Source: Sinomonas sp. P10A9
Lineage (GTDB): Bacteria; Actinomycetota; Actinomycetes; Actinomycetales; Micrococcaceae
DNA length: 64,000 bases
Assembly (NCBI RefSeq): GCF_041022165.1
Contig: NZ_CP163302.1
Coordinates: 4,216,001-4,280,000, forward strand
Direction: 5' to 3'
Part shown: positions 52,762 to 62,461 of the stretch, piece by piece
Position numbering within the stretch: the stretch's first letter is position 1
Layout of the letters: each line of letters opens with the position of its first letter
Translations under genes and position numbers: made by a program
Notes under the pieces: model-generated
The model's input: only the letters and a program-made list of their open reading frames with translations
Told to the model about the DNA's origin: nothing
The model's database searches: none

Positions 52762-53361
52762 CTACAGTCCCCAGGCCTCGATCGCGGGCGTCTTCTTGTC
52801 CCACCCGAGCCGGCAGGCCTCGGCTGTCCCGAGGATGAAGTGCCGGCCCGAGGCCGCTGGCAGGCCGAGCCAGCGTGCGGCGAGGATCCGGCAGAAGTGC
52901 CCGTGCGCCACGACGAGGGCGTGCTCGACTCCCGCAGTCCGCACCCGCGCAACGATCCGGTCTGCCCGCTCCCCGACGTGTTCGAGCGTCTCGCCGTGGG
53001 GCACCCCGTCATTCCAGATGAGGTAGTCCGGGTTTTCCTTACGGATGTCGGCAGAGCGCACCCCCTCGTAGTCGCCGTAGTCCCACTCGACCGCGTTCGG
53101 CTCGGGCTGCGCGTCGGGGAAGCCCGCAAGCTCCGCGGTGCGCCGGGCACGCTGCAGGGGCGAGGTGAGCACGAGACCGAACTCCACGCCGTCGAACGTC
53201 TTCCGGGCCGAGCGCGCCTGCTCCTCGCCCTCCGCAGTGAGCGGAAGATCCGTGAGCCCCGTGTACTGGCCGCTCCTGGACCACTCCGTCTCACCGTGGC
53301 GCAGGAGCCACAGCCTCGTGAGCCCGAAGTCCTCCATGCCGGGAAGCCCCATGCCGTCCAT
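52762..53361 (-). CDS. Histidine phosphatase family protein (phosphoglycerate mutase-like)
   Basis: A 199-residue acid-phosphatase-fold protein. The catalytic LWLLRHGETEWSRSG (RHG) is near residue 20, a second His is in VVAHGHFCRILAARWLG, and the Glu is in WDYGDYEG. Substrates range from phospho-sugars to nucleotides. ATG 53361 overlaps the CCA-enzyme stop (ATGA), so the two genes are translationally coupled. Confidence 0.93.
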   Translation of the reverse strand: MDGMGLPGMEDFGLTRLWLLRHGETEWSRSGQYTGLTDLPLTAEGEEQARSARKTFDGVEFGLVLTSPLQRARRTAELAGFPDAQPEPNAVEWDYGDYEGVRSADIRKENPDYLIWNDGVPHGETLEHVGERADRIVARVRTAGVEHALVVAHGHFCRILAARWLGLPAASGRHFILGTAEACRLGWDKKTPAIEAWGL

Positions 53362-54833
53362 CACGCGTTCTCGCTCTCGTCGGTCCGATCGGTGCACACG
53401 GCAGATTCAGGCTGCGCTGCCCACCATTCAAGCAGCCGTTCCCGCGCCTCGTCCTCGGACACGGGCCCATTGTCCATCCGCTCGTTGAGGAGGAACTTGT
53501 ACGCGCGGCCCACCACGGGGCCCGGGCGAACTCCCAGAATCGCCATGATCTGCTCGCCGTCGAGGTCCGGGCGGATGGCCGCGAGCTCCTCCTGCGAGGC
53601 GAGCTCGGCGATGCGGTGCTCAAGGTCGTCGTAGGCGAACGAGAGCCGGTCGGCCTTGCGCTGGTTCCGCGTCGTGACGTCCGAGCGCGTGAGCCGGTGC
53701 AGCCGTTCCAGGAGCGGACCCGCGTCCGTCACGTAGCGCCGCACTGCCGAGTCCGTCCACCCCGCATCGCCGTACCCGTAGAAGCGCATGTGGAGCTCGA
53801 CGAGGCGGGCGACCGCCTTGATGGTGTCGTTGTCGAAGCGGAGCGCCTTCATGCGCTTCTTCACGAGCTTCGCCCCGACGGCGTCGTGGTGGCGGAAACT
53901 GACCCCGCCGCCAGGTTCGAATCGACGCGTTGCCGGCTTGCCGACGTCGTGCATGAGCGCGGCGAACCGCAGTACGAAGTCCGGTCCCGGCACCGGGCCC
54001 TCCGGACCGGTCTCGAGGCTGGCTGCCTGCTCGAGGACCTGGAGCGAGTGCTGGTAGACGTCCTTGTGCCGGTGGTGCTCATCGGCCTCGAGGCGCAGCG
54101 CCGGGACCTCGGGGAGCACGCGGTCCGCGAGGCCGGTCTCCACGAGCAGGTCGATTCCGGCGCGCGGAGCCGCTCCCTTGATGAGCTTCACGAGTTCGTC
54201 ACGGACGCGCTCGGCGGAGATGATCTCGATCCGCTCCGCCATGTCCGTCATGGCCGCCCTGACTTCGGGCGCGACGCCGACGCCCAGCTGAGACGCGAAC
54301 CTCGCCGCCCGCATCATCCGCAACGGATCGTCGGAAAAGGACAGTTCGGGGGTTCCGGGCGTGCGGAGGATCCCCGCGTGGAGGTCCGTCAGCCCGCCGA
54401 ACGGATCGACGAGCTCAAGGGACGGCAGCCGGAGGGCCATCGCATTCATGCTGAAGTCGCGGCGCTCGAGGTCCGCCACGAGGTCCTTGCCGAACGCGAC
54501 GGCAGGCTTGCGCGACTCGGGGTCATAGGCGTCGGCGCGGTACGTCGTGATCTCAATCTGGTGCCGGCCCTTGCGCAGGCCGATCGTGCCGTACTCCCGG
54601 CCGATGTCCCAGTGCGCATCCGCCCAGCCTTTGATGACGGCCAGCGTCTGGTCGGGCCCGGCGGACGTGGTGAAGTCCAGATCCGGCGAGGTGCGCCCGA
54701 GGAAGATGTCCCGCACGGGTCCGCCCACGAGGGAGAGCTCGAATCCCGCGTCCACGAATCGCTGCCCCACCTCTAGGACCACGGGGTCCACTGCGAACTG
54801 GGGGTCCTGCACTGCCGTCTCATCTGTTGCCAT
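53361..54833 (-). CDS. CCA tRNA nucleotidyltransferase
   Basis: A 490-residue class II CCA-adding enzyme. The head domain holds FELSLVGGPVRDIFLGRTSPDLDFTTSA, with the catalytic DxD in PDLDF, and the RRDFSMNAMALRL motif. An HD domain (LMHDVGKPATRR) follows, then a C-terminal DEAR tail. It adds or repairs the CCA end of tRNAs. ATG 54833 follows AAAGGACT. Its divergent neighbour is the NUDIX gene, and murJ and trxBA follow, an actinobacterial origin-proximal order. Confidence 0.95.
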   Translation of the reverse strand: MATDETAVQDPQFAVDPVVLEVGQRFVDAGFELSLVGGPVRDIFLGRTSPDLDFTTSAGPDQTLAVIKGWADAHWDIGREYGTIGLRKGRHQIEITTYRADAYDPESRKPAVAFGKDLVADLERRDFSMNAMALRLPSLELVDPFGGLTDLHAGILRTPGTPELSFSDDPLRMMRAARFASQLGVGVAPEVRAAMTDMAERIEIISAERVRDELVKLIKGAAPRAGIDLLVETGLADRVLPEVPALRLEADEHHRHKDVYQHSLQVLEQAASLETGPEGPVPGPDFVLRFAALMHDVGKPATRRFEPGGGVSFRHHDAVGAKLVKKRMKALRFDNDTIKAVARLVELHMRFYGYGDAGWTDSAVRRYVTDAGPLLERLHRLTRSDVTTRNQRKADRLSFAYDDLEHRIAELASQEELAAIRPDLDGEQIMAILGVRPGPVVGRAYKFLLNERMDNGPVSEDEARERLLEWWAAQPESAVCTDRTDESENA

Positions 54834-54921
54834 AGTCCTTTAAGCTTGGCAGATCCCGGCGCGGGCGCCTTCCACGCCCCGATGCAGTCCGGGGTTGGGC
54901 TCTTTCGTTAGAGTGGACTGC

Positions 54922-55476
54922 ATGGTCATCCCGTTGCCGAGCGATCCTCAGAGGAGGAAGAGTGCGCCCCTGCCGTCGGCTGTCGGGCCGCACATCGCCC
55001 CGGCCGGCCAGGCCTACCCGTCGTCGCTGCCGACCGTAGAAGAGGTCTCGGCGGGCGGCGTCGTCGTCGACACTACCGATCCGAACCTGCCCGTCGCGAT
55101 CATCGCCCGCATCAACCGCGGCGGCCGCCTCGAGTGGTGCCTGCCCAAGGGCCACCCCGAGGGCCGCGAGTCGAACGAGCTCGCCGCGATCCGCGAAATC
55201 GGCGAGGAGACGGGCATCATGGGTAACATCCTCGCCCCGCTCGGCAGCATCGACTACTGGTTCACGGTCACGGGCCACCGCGTCCACAAGACGGTGCACC
55301 ACTACCTCCTGCGAGCCGTGGGCGGGAACCTGACCATCGAGAACGATCCGGACCACGAGGCGGTGGACGTCGCGTGGGTCCCGATCTCGGAGCTCGCGCG
55401 GCGCCTGTCCTTCCCGAACGAGCGCCGCATCGCGGATCTGGCCCGCGAGGTGCTGCCCGAGCACCTCCTCTCGTGA
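54922..55476 (+). CDS. NUDIX hydrolase
   Basis: A 184-residue protein with the complete Nudix box GHPEGRESNELAAIREIGEETGI. It removes nucleoside diphosphates or similar pyrophosphates in the cytoplasm. The long N-terminal leader of about 40 residues is Pro/Ser-rich. ATG 54922 has TAGAGT ending seven bases upstream, indicating a leaderless transcript; the frame reaches back to 54895 with no signal. It overlaps nothing and precedes murJ by seven bases, so the two form an operon. Confidence 0.93.
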   Translation: MVIPLPSDPQRRKSAPLPSAVGPHIAPAGQAYPSSLPTVEEVSAGGVVVDTTDPNLPVAIIARINRGGRLEWCLPKGHPEGRESNELAAIREIGEETGIMGNILAPLGSIDYWFTVTGHRVHKTVHHYLLRAVGGNLTIENDPDHEAVDVAWVPISELARRLSFPNERRIADLAREVLPEHLLS

Positions 55477-55483
55477 GGTAGCC

Positions 55484-57427
55484 GTGGCAGCGACCAGATC
55501 CGCACCTGCCTCTGAGGCCCGCTCGAGCGCGATCATGGCCGTCGGCACCCTGGTCTCGCGGGCGCTGGGCTTCATCCGCTCGTGGCTGCTCATCCTCGCG
55601 CTCGGCCTCGGCTCGACCGTCGCCGATACGTTCGTCAACGCGAACAACCTGCCAAACCTCATCTTCCTGCTCGTTGCCGGCGGCGTGTTCAACTCCGTGC
55701 TCGTGCCGCAGATCATCAAGGCGAGCAAGGCGCGGGACGGCGGCGCGGACTACATCAGCCGCCTCCTGACACTCGGCGTCCTCGTCATGCTGGTCCTCAC
55801 GGCCGCCGTGACGCTCGCCGCGCCCTGGGTCATGCAGCTCACGACGTCCGGCTACAGTCCCCCTCAGCTCGCCATCGCGACGGTCTTCGCCTTCTGGTGC
55901 CTCCCGCAGATCTTCTTCTACGGCCTCTACGCGCTCTTGACCCAGGTGCTCAATGCGCATGGGGCCTTCGGGCCGGCGATGTGGGCCCCGATCGTGAACA
56001 ACGTCGTCGCGATCGCGGGGTTGGGCATGTTCGTGTGGATCTTCGGAGCGAACCGGACCAATCCCCACAGCCTGGACAACTGGACCGGCGGCCACACGTT
56101 CATGATCGCCGGGATGTCCACGCTCGGCGTCGTCATCCAGACAGCGCTCCTGATGCTCCCCGTGCTGCGGCTGAGGCTCGGGCTCTCCCCGCGGTTCGGG
56201 TGGCGGGGCGTGGGCCTCGGGGCCGCAGCGCGCCTCGGCGCGTGGACCCTCGCAACCACCGCGGTGGGCCAGCTGACGTTCCTCTATGTCATGAAGGTCG
56301 CCTCCCAGCCCGGCGCCGAGCGCGAGCGGCTGCAGGAGGCCGGCAATCCGCTGTGGCAGCAGGTCCCGGGCAACACCGTCCTCGAGATCGCGTCCCAGCT
56401 CTATCTCCTGCCCCACTCAATCATTGCGCTCTCGCTCGCGACGGTCCTCTTCAACCGCATGACGGAGGCGTCCCAGGCGGGCGACCGCGCTGGCGTCCGC
56501 GAAGCGCTCTCGCACGGACTCCGCACTATGGCGGTGGCGACGGTGTTCGCAGCGTTGGCGCTGTTCGCACTCGCCGCGCCGCTGGGCATGTTCTTCTCGG
56601 GCGGCCGCGCATCCGACGGCGTCATGCTCGCCCAGACGTTGAGCATCCTCGCGCTGAGCACGCCGTTCATGAGCGCCAACTTCATGATGGCGCGCGTCTT
56701 CTACGCGAAGGAGGACGCGCGCACCCCGTTCAAGATCCAGCTGTGGCTCGCGATCCTCAACGTAGTCGGCGCCTTCGTCATCCAGTACCTGCCCGCGCGC
56801 TACATCATCTTCGCCATCGCCGGCCTGTACACAGTGGGGAACGTCCTCTCGGTGGTCCTGAGCAGCCACTACCTTCGCCGCCAGCTCGGCCACCTCGATG
56901 GCGCGCACGTGGCGCGCTCGTACATCCGCATGGGCTACGCCGCGACGGGATCCGCAATCGTGGGAGCGGTCGCGGTCGGGCTCCTCGGCGGCTACAACCC
57001 CAGCGGGTTCATCTGGAGCTCGAACTTCGCCGCGCTGGCCGCCATCGTGATCATTGCCGTGCCGATGCTCATCGCGTACTTCGTTCTCCTGCGGGTCTTC
57101 CACGTCACCGAGGTACGCGATCTCCTCCGTCCGATCCTCGGCCGGGTCGGTGGGCGTCTCGGCCTTGGTGACGCCGCGCCGTCGCCCGCGCGGTCGACGC
57201 ACGACGCCGGTGCTGCCGCCGGCTCACGCGGCGAGCCCAGCGAGCCTCCCATCACCGCCGCGATCACCACGATCTCGAACGACACGGGCATCATCCCGCG
57301 CATTTCCGGGCAGTTCGATCCGGTGATGTACCGCGCGCGTCCCACCAGTCCGACACCCGAGCGGCTCCCTGGACGGCGCTCGTTCCAAGGGCCGCCGGGA
57401 GAGAACCCGAATTTTCCCGAGGACTGA
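55484..57427 (+). CDS. murJ: Lipid II flippase MurJ (MviN)
   Basis: A 647-residue protein with 14 transmembrane helices in the first ~530 residues. Typical blocks are AVGTLVSRALGFIRSWLL, GSTVADTFVNANNLPNLIFLLVAGG and APIVNNVVAI. It translocates lipid II for peptidoglycan synthesis. GTG 55484 follows GAGGTAGCC. The cytoplasmic C-terminal tail (about 100 residues, Ala/Ser/Pro-rich) ends before a separate pseudokinase gene, whereas in mycobacteria these are fused. Confidence 0.95.
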   Translation: MAATRSAPASEARSSAIMAVGTLVSRALGFIRSWLLILALGLGSTVADTFVNANNLPNLIFLLVAGGVFNSVLVPQIIKASKARDGGADYISRLLTLGVLVMLVLTAAVTLAAPWVMQLTTSGYSPPQLAIATVFAFWCLPQIFFYGLYALLTQVLNAHGAFGPAMWAPIVNNVVAIAGLGMFVWIFGANRTNPHSLDNWTGGHTFMIAGMSTLGVVIQTALLMLPVLRLRLGLSPRFGWRGVGLGAAARLGAWTLATTAVGQLTFLYVMKVASQPGAERERLQEAGNPLWQQVPGNTVLEIASQLYLLPHSIIALSLATVLFNRMTEASQAGDRAGVREALSHGLRTMAVATVFAALALFALAAPLGMFFSGGRASDGVMLAQTLSILALSTPFMSANFMMARVFYAKEDARTPFKIQLWLAILNVVGAFVIQYLPARYIIFAIAGLYTVGNVLSVVLSSHYLRRQLGHLDGAHVARSYIRMGYAATGSAIVGAVAVGLLGGYNPSGFIWSSNFAALAAIVIIAVPMLIAYFVLLRVFHVTEVRDLLRPILGRVGGRLGLGDAAPSPARSTHDAGAAAGSRGEPSEPPITAAITTISNDTGIIPRISGQFDPVMYRARPTSPTPERLPGRRSFQGPPGENPNFPED

Positions 57428-57529
57428 GCCCGAGCGCTCCCGAAGGCCCGAGACGCCCTTCCGCTAGGATCACTAGCAGCACAAGGTGCGGCCACCGGTC
57501 GTGCCCGCGCCCGCGACCAGGAGGTTTCC

Positions 57530-59251
57530 GTGTCCCAGTCCATCGACGTCGGCACCGTGCTCGGGGGACGGTACAAAGTCACGTCTTCGATCGTGACATC
57601 CCGTGAGGGTGATCTGGTCCTTGACGGCGTGGACCAGGTCCTGAACAGGCCCGTCAGCATTCTCGTGGCCGGCGCCTCCAACTCGGACCAGCTGGCGCAG
57701 AGCGCACGCGAGGTCGCAATGGGCGAGCGTCACGGTGCCGTCCAGGTCCTCGACCTCGGCATCAGCCACGGGGCCACGTACCTCATCACGAACCATACAT
57801 CTCCCGCCGATCTGCTCGACCTGATCGTTGCGCAGGAGACTCCGTATGTGGAGCCGTTCTTCACCGACACTCTCGGCAGCGAAATCTTCGGCGAATCGCG
57901 CTCACACGAGCCGGAGACGTACGACGGAACGGTCAGTCCCGGCAGGCCAGACAACTACATCCGCTATAACGAACGCGGGGAGCCCATGCCCCATGGGCCG
58001 GGGGCCGGGGGCGCCGCGCCCCGCGGCGCGGCAGGTGCCGCGGCCGCCGCGGCTGCTGCAGCGGCCGCGGCACGCCAGAATCGCGCGCCAGGCACATACC
58101 CACCCGCGCCTTCCCGTCCCACGCAGCCTGGCCAACAGGGCGGGCCCCAGACGGCTGACTACCCTGCGGCGCCCGGCGGTCCGGCGTCCTATAACGGCGG
58201 CCCCGCCGCATCGATTCCGCCCCCACCAGCAGCGCCCCCGCAGTCCGCACCGTCGGGAACCCAGCCCCAGCGCTCAGACGAACCATCTCCTCGAGGTCGG
58301 GAGGAACTGACCTCCGGTGGAGCTTCGGCCGGATACGGAGCCGCCGGAGGAGCAGCGGCTGCTGCCGCAGCAGGTGCCGCACGTCCCGGCACTCCGCGAG
58401 TCACCCCGTGGCAGGCTCCGCAGAATGCGGGGGGCACCGAGCCCACGCCTACGGCTGCCTCACCGGTTCAGGGCCACGCTCCCGCCGAACCACGTCAGCA
58501 CTGGCCTTCCCAGCGCCCCGCCGCCGTGATGCCCGAGGCGGCCAGACCGTCGTCGTCCGCCCCATACGAAGACTACGAAGACGATGAGAGGACCAAACCG
58601 CGTTCCATGCCGTGGCTCGTGGGGGGCATCCTCGCTGTCGTTCTCATCGCGGCGCTGATTTTCGCCTTCACGACCCTCGGCAACCTGTTCCAGCCCCAGG
58701 CGGCGAGCACCGCGAGTTCCACACCGCACCCGTCGCAGGGCCAGAGCGGAAGCTCCGCCGCGAGTTCGTCATCGTCAGGGACCGCCCCCGCCCCGACGGC
58801 CGCACCAGCCATCGATTCGGTGACTCGGATCAATCCCGACGAACTGAGTTTTGCCAACGACTTCGACAGCAAGCTCCCTCTGACGTTTGACGGAAACCCG
58901 GCAACCTACTGGTCCGATATGGAGTTCGCCCGTGAGGACTGGGGCGGATTCACCAAGAGCGTCGCCCTCGCCGTGAAGCTCAAGGATCAGGCCCAAATCA
59001 AGCAGGTTACGCTGCTGCAGTCCGGTGGTTCGGGCGGTAACTTCAGCGTCTACACGAATGATCAGCCGAGCCTGACGGGTGCCACGCTCGCCGGGACGAG
59101 CTCCTTCACCGGGCCGCAGGTGGTTGTCCCCGTCACCGGAACTCCGACGGCAAAGTACGTCATCATTCAGATCAACTCGCTCCCGCGGCTGTCAGCCCCG
59201 AAGACCCAGTACCCGTTCGGTCTGCGTCTCGCCGAGATCAAGGTGGACTAG
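57530..59251 (+). CDS. MurJ-associated pseudokinase-like membrane protein
   Basis: A 573-residue protein. Residues 1-110 look like a kinase N-lobe (GTVLGGRYKVTSSIVTSREGDLVLDGVDQVLNRPVSILV), but the beta-3 Lys is absent and no HRD or DFG motif follows. A long Pro/Ala/Gln-rich linker includes an almost pure Ala run. One membrane helix (WLVGGILAVVLIAALIFAFTTLG) lies near 365-390. The external C terminus (~440-573) resembles a discoidin/galactose-binding domain. In mycobacteria similar parts form the C terminus of the fused MviN. GTG 57530 follows CAGGAGGTTTCC. Confidence 0.8.
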   Translation: MSQSIDVGTVLGGRYKVTSSIVTSREGDLVLDGVDQVLNRPVSILVAGASNSDQLAQSAREVAMGERHGAVQVLDLGISHGATYLITNHTSPADLLDLIVAQETPYVEPFFTDTLGSEIFGESRSHEPETYDGTVSPGRPDNYIRYNERGEPMPHGPGAGGAAPRGAAGAAAAAAAAAAAARQNRAPGTYPPAPSRPTQPGQQGGPQTADYPAAPGGPASYNGGPAASIPPPPAAPPQSAPSGTQPQRSDEPSPRGREELTSGGASAGYGAAGGAAAAAAAGAARPGTPRVTPWQAPQNAGGTEPTPTAASPVQGHAPAEPRQHWPSQRPAAVMPEAARPSSSAPYEDYEDDERTKPRSMPWLVGGILAVVLIAALIFAFTTLGNLFQPQAASTASSTPHPSQGQSGSSAASSSSSGTAPAPTAAPAIDSVTRINPDELSFANDFDSKLPLTFDGNPATYWSDMEFAREDWGGFTKSVALAVKLKDQAQIKQVTLLQSGGSGGNFSVYTNDQPSLTGATLAGTSSFTGPQVVVPVTGTPTAKYVIIQINSLPRLSAPKTQYPFGLRLAEIKVD

Positions 59252-59275
59252 CGGCGCGCGTCGCTGCATTGCGAG

Positions 59276-59303
59276 AGGGGCTCCGGTCTGACCGGGGCCC
59301 CTT
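59276..59303. terminator. Terminator before trxB
   Basis: AGGGGC-TCCGGTC-TGA-CCGGGG-CCCCT: two stacked stems about 25 bases past the pseudokinase stop. A direct repeat TGTGAAGGGTTC (59310 and 59326) follows at once. Confidence 0.6.
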
Positions 59304-59386
59304 CCCATGTGTGAAGGGTTCCATCTGTGAAGGGTTCTCGACGCCTCGCGCCTCCCCTTGGGTACGCTTGTACGGGAGAGCTCCAT

Positions 59387-59413
59387 GGAATATCGATACC
59401 TATCGATGTGTTG
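59387..59413 (+). promoter_or_regulatory. Sigma-R type promoter of trxB
   Basis: GGAAT, exactly 18 bases, GTTG. This is the consensus of actinobacterial SigR/SigH (thiol-oxidative stress) promoters, GGAAT-N18-GTT. The expected transcript start leaves about 45 bases of leader before the trxB GTG. Thioredoxin reductase genes are classical members of that regulon. Confidence 0.8.
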
Positions 59414-59464
59414 TGGCTGCTGACACCGTTATCGTTCGATCGCCCAAAGAAGAGGTATACACCT

Positions 59465-60439
59465 GTGAGCACTGCTGAGACTGCCGCAGACGTGCGCGAC
59501 GTCATCGTCGTCGGTTCCGGTCCCGCGGGGTACACCGCAGGCATCTACACAGCACGCGCCAACCTGAATCCGTTGATTATCGCGGGGTCGGTCACTGCCG
59601 GCGGTGAGCTCATGAACACCACCGAGGTCGAGAACTACCCGGGATTCCCCTCAGGAGTTCAGGGGCCGGAGCTCATGGACATGTTCGAGCAGCAGGCGTC
59701 CAAGTTCGGGGCACAGATCGAATTCGAGGACGTCGAGTCCGTGGAGCTCGACGGCGAGATCAAGTCGGTCACCCTCGCGAGCGGTGAGACCTATAAAGCC
59801 CGAGCGATCATTCTTGCCACAGGCTCGGCCTACCGGGAACTCGGTCTCCCCAACGAGAAGCGCCTGTCCGGCCACGGCGTCAGCTGGTGTGCCACCTGTG
59901 ATGGTTTCTTCTTCAAGGACCAGGACATCGCCGTTATCGGCGGCGGCGACTCCGCAATGGAGGAAGCCCTGTTCCTGACCCGGTTCGCCCGCTCCGTGAC
60001 GGTCGTCCACCGCCGTGACAGCCTCCGCGCCTCCAAGATCATGGCCGATCGCGCCCTCTCCCACGAGAAGATCAAGTTTGCCTGGAACTCCGAGGTCGCC
60101 GACGTCGTCGGTGGTGAGAAGGTCACCGGTCTTCGTCTCCGCAACCTCCTCGACGGCACCGAAACCGAGCTCGCCGTGACGGGTATCTTCGTGGCCATCG
60201 GCAACGATCCGCGCACGAGCCTGGTCAAGGGCGTTCTCGAACTCACCGCCGAGGGCACCATCGCCGTTGAAGGACGCTCCTCGAAGACCAGTCTTCCCGG
60301 CGTCTTCGCGGCTGGCGACGTTGTTGACCCCACCTACCGTCAGGCCATCACCGCAGCCGGTTCCGGGTGCGTGGCGGCGCTCGACGTCGAACACTATCTG
60401 GCCGACGTCGAATCCCGTTCCCTCGCAGCCCAGGCCTAG
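59465..60439 (+). CDS. trxB: Thioredoxin-disulfide reductase
   Basis: A 324-residue flavoprotein: FAD motif [25 protein letters not shown] motif [18 protein letters not shown], redox pair in SWCATCDG (CATC), and C-terminal FAD-binding [21 protein letters not shown]. It reduces thioredoxin. GTG 59465 is chosen; the frame stays open upstream but no signal supports it. trxA follows 27 bases later. Control by the sigma-R promoter is inferred from position and match. Confidence 0.97.
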   Translation: MSTAETAADVRDVIVVGSGPAGYTAGIYTARANLNPLIIAGSVTAGGELMNTTEVENYPGFPSGVQGPELMDMFEQQASKFGAQIEFEDVESVELDGEIKSVTLASGETYKARAIILATGSAYRELGLPNEKRLSGHGVSWCATCDGFFFKDQDIAVIGGGDSAMEEALFLTRFARSVTVVHRRDSLRASKIMADRALSHEKIKFAWNSEVADVVGGEKVTGLRLRNLLDGTETELAVTGIFVAIGNDPRTSLVKGVLELTAEGTIAVEGRSSKTSLPGVFAAGDVVDPTYRQAITAAGSGCVAALDVEHYLADVESRSLAAQA

Positions 60440-60466
60440 TTCCTTCCAACAGATCGGATCATCCAG

Positions 60467-60796
60467 ATGAGCAACGCCAAGAACGTCACTGACGCCGAGT
60501 TCACCGACGAGGTCCTCATGTCCGAGAAGCCTGTAATCGTGGACTTCTGGGCCGAATGGTGCGGCCCTTGCCGCAAGGTTGGCCCCATCCTCGACGACAT
60601 CTCCGTCGAGTACGCCGACCGTGTCGATGTGGTCAAGGTCGATGTGGACAACAATCCAAATATCGCGGCTGAGTATGGCATCACCTCCATTCCTGCTGTG
60701 TACCTGTTCGAGAAGGGTAGGGTCACCGGAACGGTGATCGGCGCCCGCCCGAAGCAGTACTTCGAGAAGGAGTGGAGCGAGGTTCTCGTCAAGTAG
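60467..60796 (+). CDS. trxA: Thioredoxin
   Basis: A 109-residue thioredoxin with active site FWAEWCGPCRKVGP and the cis-Pro in TSIPAVYLFEKG. It is the substrate of the reductase encoded just upstream and provides electrons for ribonucleotide reductase and disulphide repair. Its position next to parS sites matches the origin-proximal trxBA-parAB order of actinobacteria. Confidence 0.98.
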   Translation: MSNAKNVTDAEFTDEVLMSEKPVIVDFWAEWCGPCRKVGPILDDISVEYADRVDVVKVDVDNNPNIAAEYGITSIPAVYLFEKGRVTGTVIGARPKQYFEKEWSEVLVK

Positions 60797-60818
60797 ACAC
60801 TTGGGCGAGTCCCCCCGC

Positions 60819-60850
60819 GGGGAGGTGCGGCGCATGCCGTGCCTCCCCTT
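60819..60850 (+). terminator. Terminator after trxA
   Basis: A 13-bp stem (60819-60831 with 60836-60848, two wobble pairs) around the tetraloop GCAT, followed by TTCTTC, 22 bases past the stop codon. Confidence 0.8.
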
Positions 60851-60916
60851 CTTCATGGCCGCGGCTCTACTTGACCCGGCGCTACCTTCGGTCGTGCCCG
60901 GCCCCGAGCGCCAGCC

Positions 60917-60932
60917 TGTTTCACGTGAAACC
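60917..60932. other. parS site 1
   Basis: TGTTTCACGTGAAACC matches the near-universal parS palindrome TGTTTCACGTGAAACA at 15 of 16 bases. ParB loads here for origin segregation. Confidence 0.85.
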
Positions 60933-62461
60933 GGCCACCATTTGAGTTCGCCCTCGGCTCGCTACGCCCGCCGCCAGTCGGAATTTTGGCTTCGCTGACC
61001 CTCGGCACACATGTCCTATCAGTTGAACCGCACGGCACCTTCAAGTCTCGATCCACAACGCGGATCGGGTGGTTAGACGGATGGTGACCGCACAGGTTGC
61101 AGGAATGCGACGGACAGATAGTTCGGGCACGTGGTGCGCCAATTCCTCCAGGAGCATCCAGCTCCGCGCCGCTAAGGTGGCACGGCGGATGACTTGAAGG
61201 GGCTTCAGTGCTCATGGGTTTCCTATACGCCAGCGCACTGGTCGCGCAGCACCAAGTTTCGGCCGCCTCCAGCTGAACTCAAGCCCGCTAGCTTGGTGCA
61301 GCGACATCGAAGCGGAGCATGGAAATGACTCGACAAGTCGACTCCGCCGTCTCGATCCAGCCCCTGAATCGCCCCCTCGACCTAGCTGTTCCCTGATTCG
61401 GAGGGATGATCTCCACCCCTACTATCGACCAGGGCCTCTTGTTTCACGTGAAACAGCGCTGTCGGTCTCTCATCAGGCTCGGAAGTTGCGCATTCGGCCT
61501 TCTGAAAACCGGCCGTACACGAGATCCAGCTGACCAACCCGACATCTCATACGTGGGCCGCTTTCACGGCCGATGACCCGTTGAATCAACTCAAGAGGGT
61601 GTATCGGCCGGCGGAGGCAGTAGTCTTCCGTAGTGACTCAACGCTCAGGAAAGAGTGAAGCCAACGACTTTCACTACCACTCCCTCATCTCGCCTGTGGG
61701 CCATTGCCAATCTTCTGTCTCGCGCCCGAGCGCGACAAGCGGGACGTTCACATACCCCGTGACTGTCGATCCTGACTAGATTCGCGAACCAGTCCGAGCC
61801 CAGACGATAGCGGTCTGCTGAGCACCAAGCTGTTCATCATGACCATCAGGGGCAATCAACGTCCTAGCATTGCCCGATCCGGCTCCTCGAGCAGGTATCG
61901 GCCCGACAACTCTTTGGTCGATAGTGCCACTGCGCGACATATCCCTGTCGCGCAACCGACCATCGTCACACGCTCCCCAAGTCTCAAGAAACTAAATACT
62001 CAGGTTCAAGATCTCCAGGACTGCGCACTCCAAGTTTCGGCTCCTCCGGGCAAGCGTGCGCCCAGCAATGCCGCGACCATGCCCGATCGCGACGCTCCCA
62101 TCGTTCCCACCAGCACTCAAGTCGGGATCGCGCCGAGGTAGTCAGGCCCATCAGCGTTCGTGCGCCCAGTGATGGACACACCACAGCTGATGCGCGGAAG
62201 CGCCTTGTGGTGACCCTCAGACCGTCAAGTTGCAGGTAATGGTGTCGCGATCGCCTCGGCATCATGGCTTCCCGTAGTCATCGGGAAGCCTTCGATAATC
62301 AAGCCACGGGTCCACGAACCACCCATGACGCGTGTGTGTTGATCGTTGCGGTGAGACCTACGAGCGTCGGTAACGAGTCGGACGCGAGCCGCCGACAATC
62401 TATCCCAAGTGTCCTGGCGCGCGTGTCCTGCGGGTCATCGGTGTCTCCTGAACGGTCGGAG
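60933..62461. other. Gene-poor stretch between trxA and the transposase remnant
   Basis: About 1.5 kb with visibly lower G+C than the rest. Frames are short and frequently stopped, with no ribosome-binding sites, no family motifs and random-looking composition. A leftward reading around 61900-62100 keeps a protein-like run (SGRYLLEEPDRAML) between stops and could be a gene remnant. Apart from the parS at 61440 nothing is assignable. Confidence 0.5.
61440..61455. other. parS site 2 (perfect)
   Basis: TGTTTCACGTGAAACA, an exact 16-bp palindrome and a perfect match to parS. Confidence 0.92.

Noticed and set aside
61839..62141. 100-codon plus-strand ORF in the gene-poor region
   Set aside because: Random-like composition and no start signal or homology pattern.
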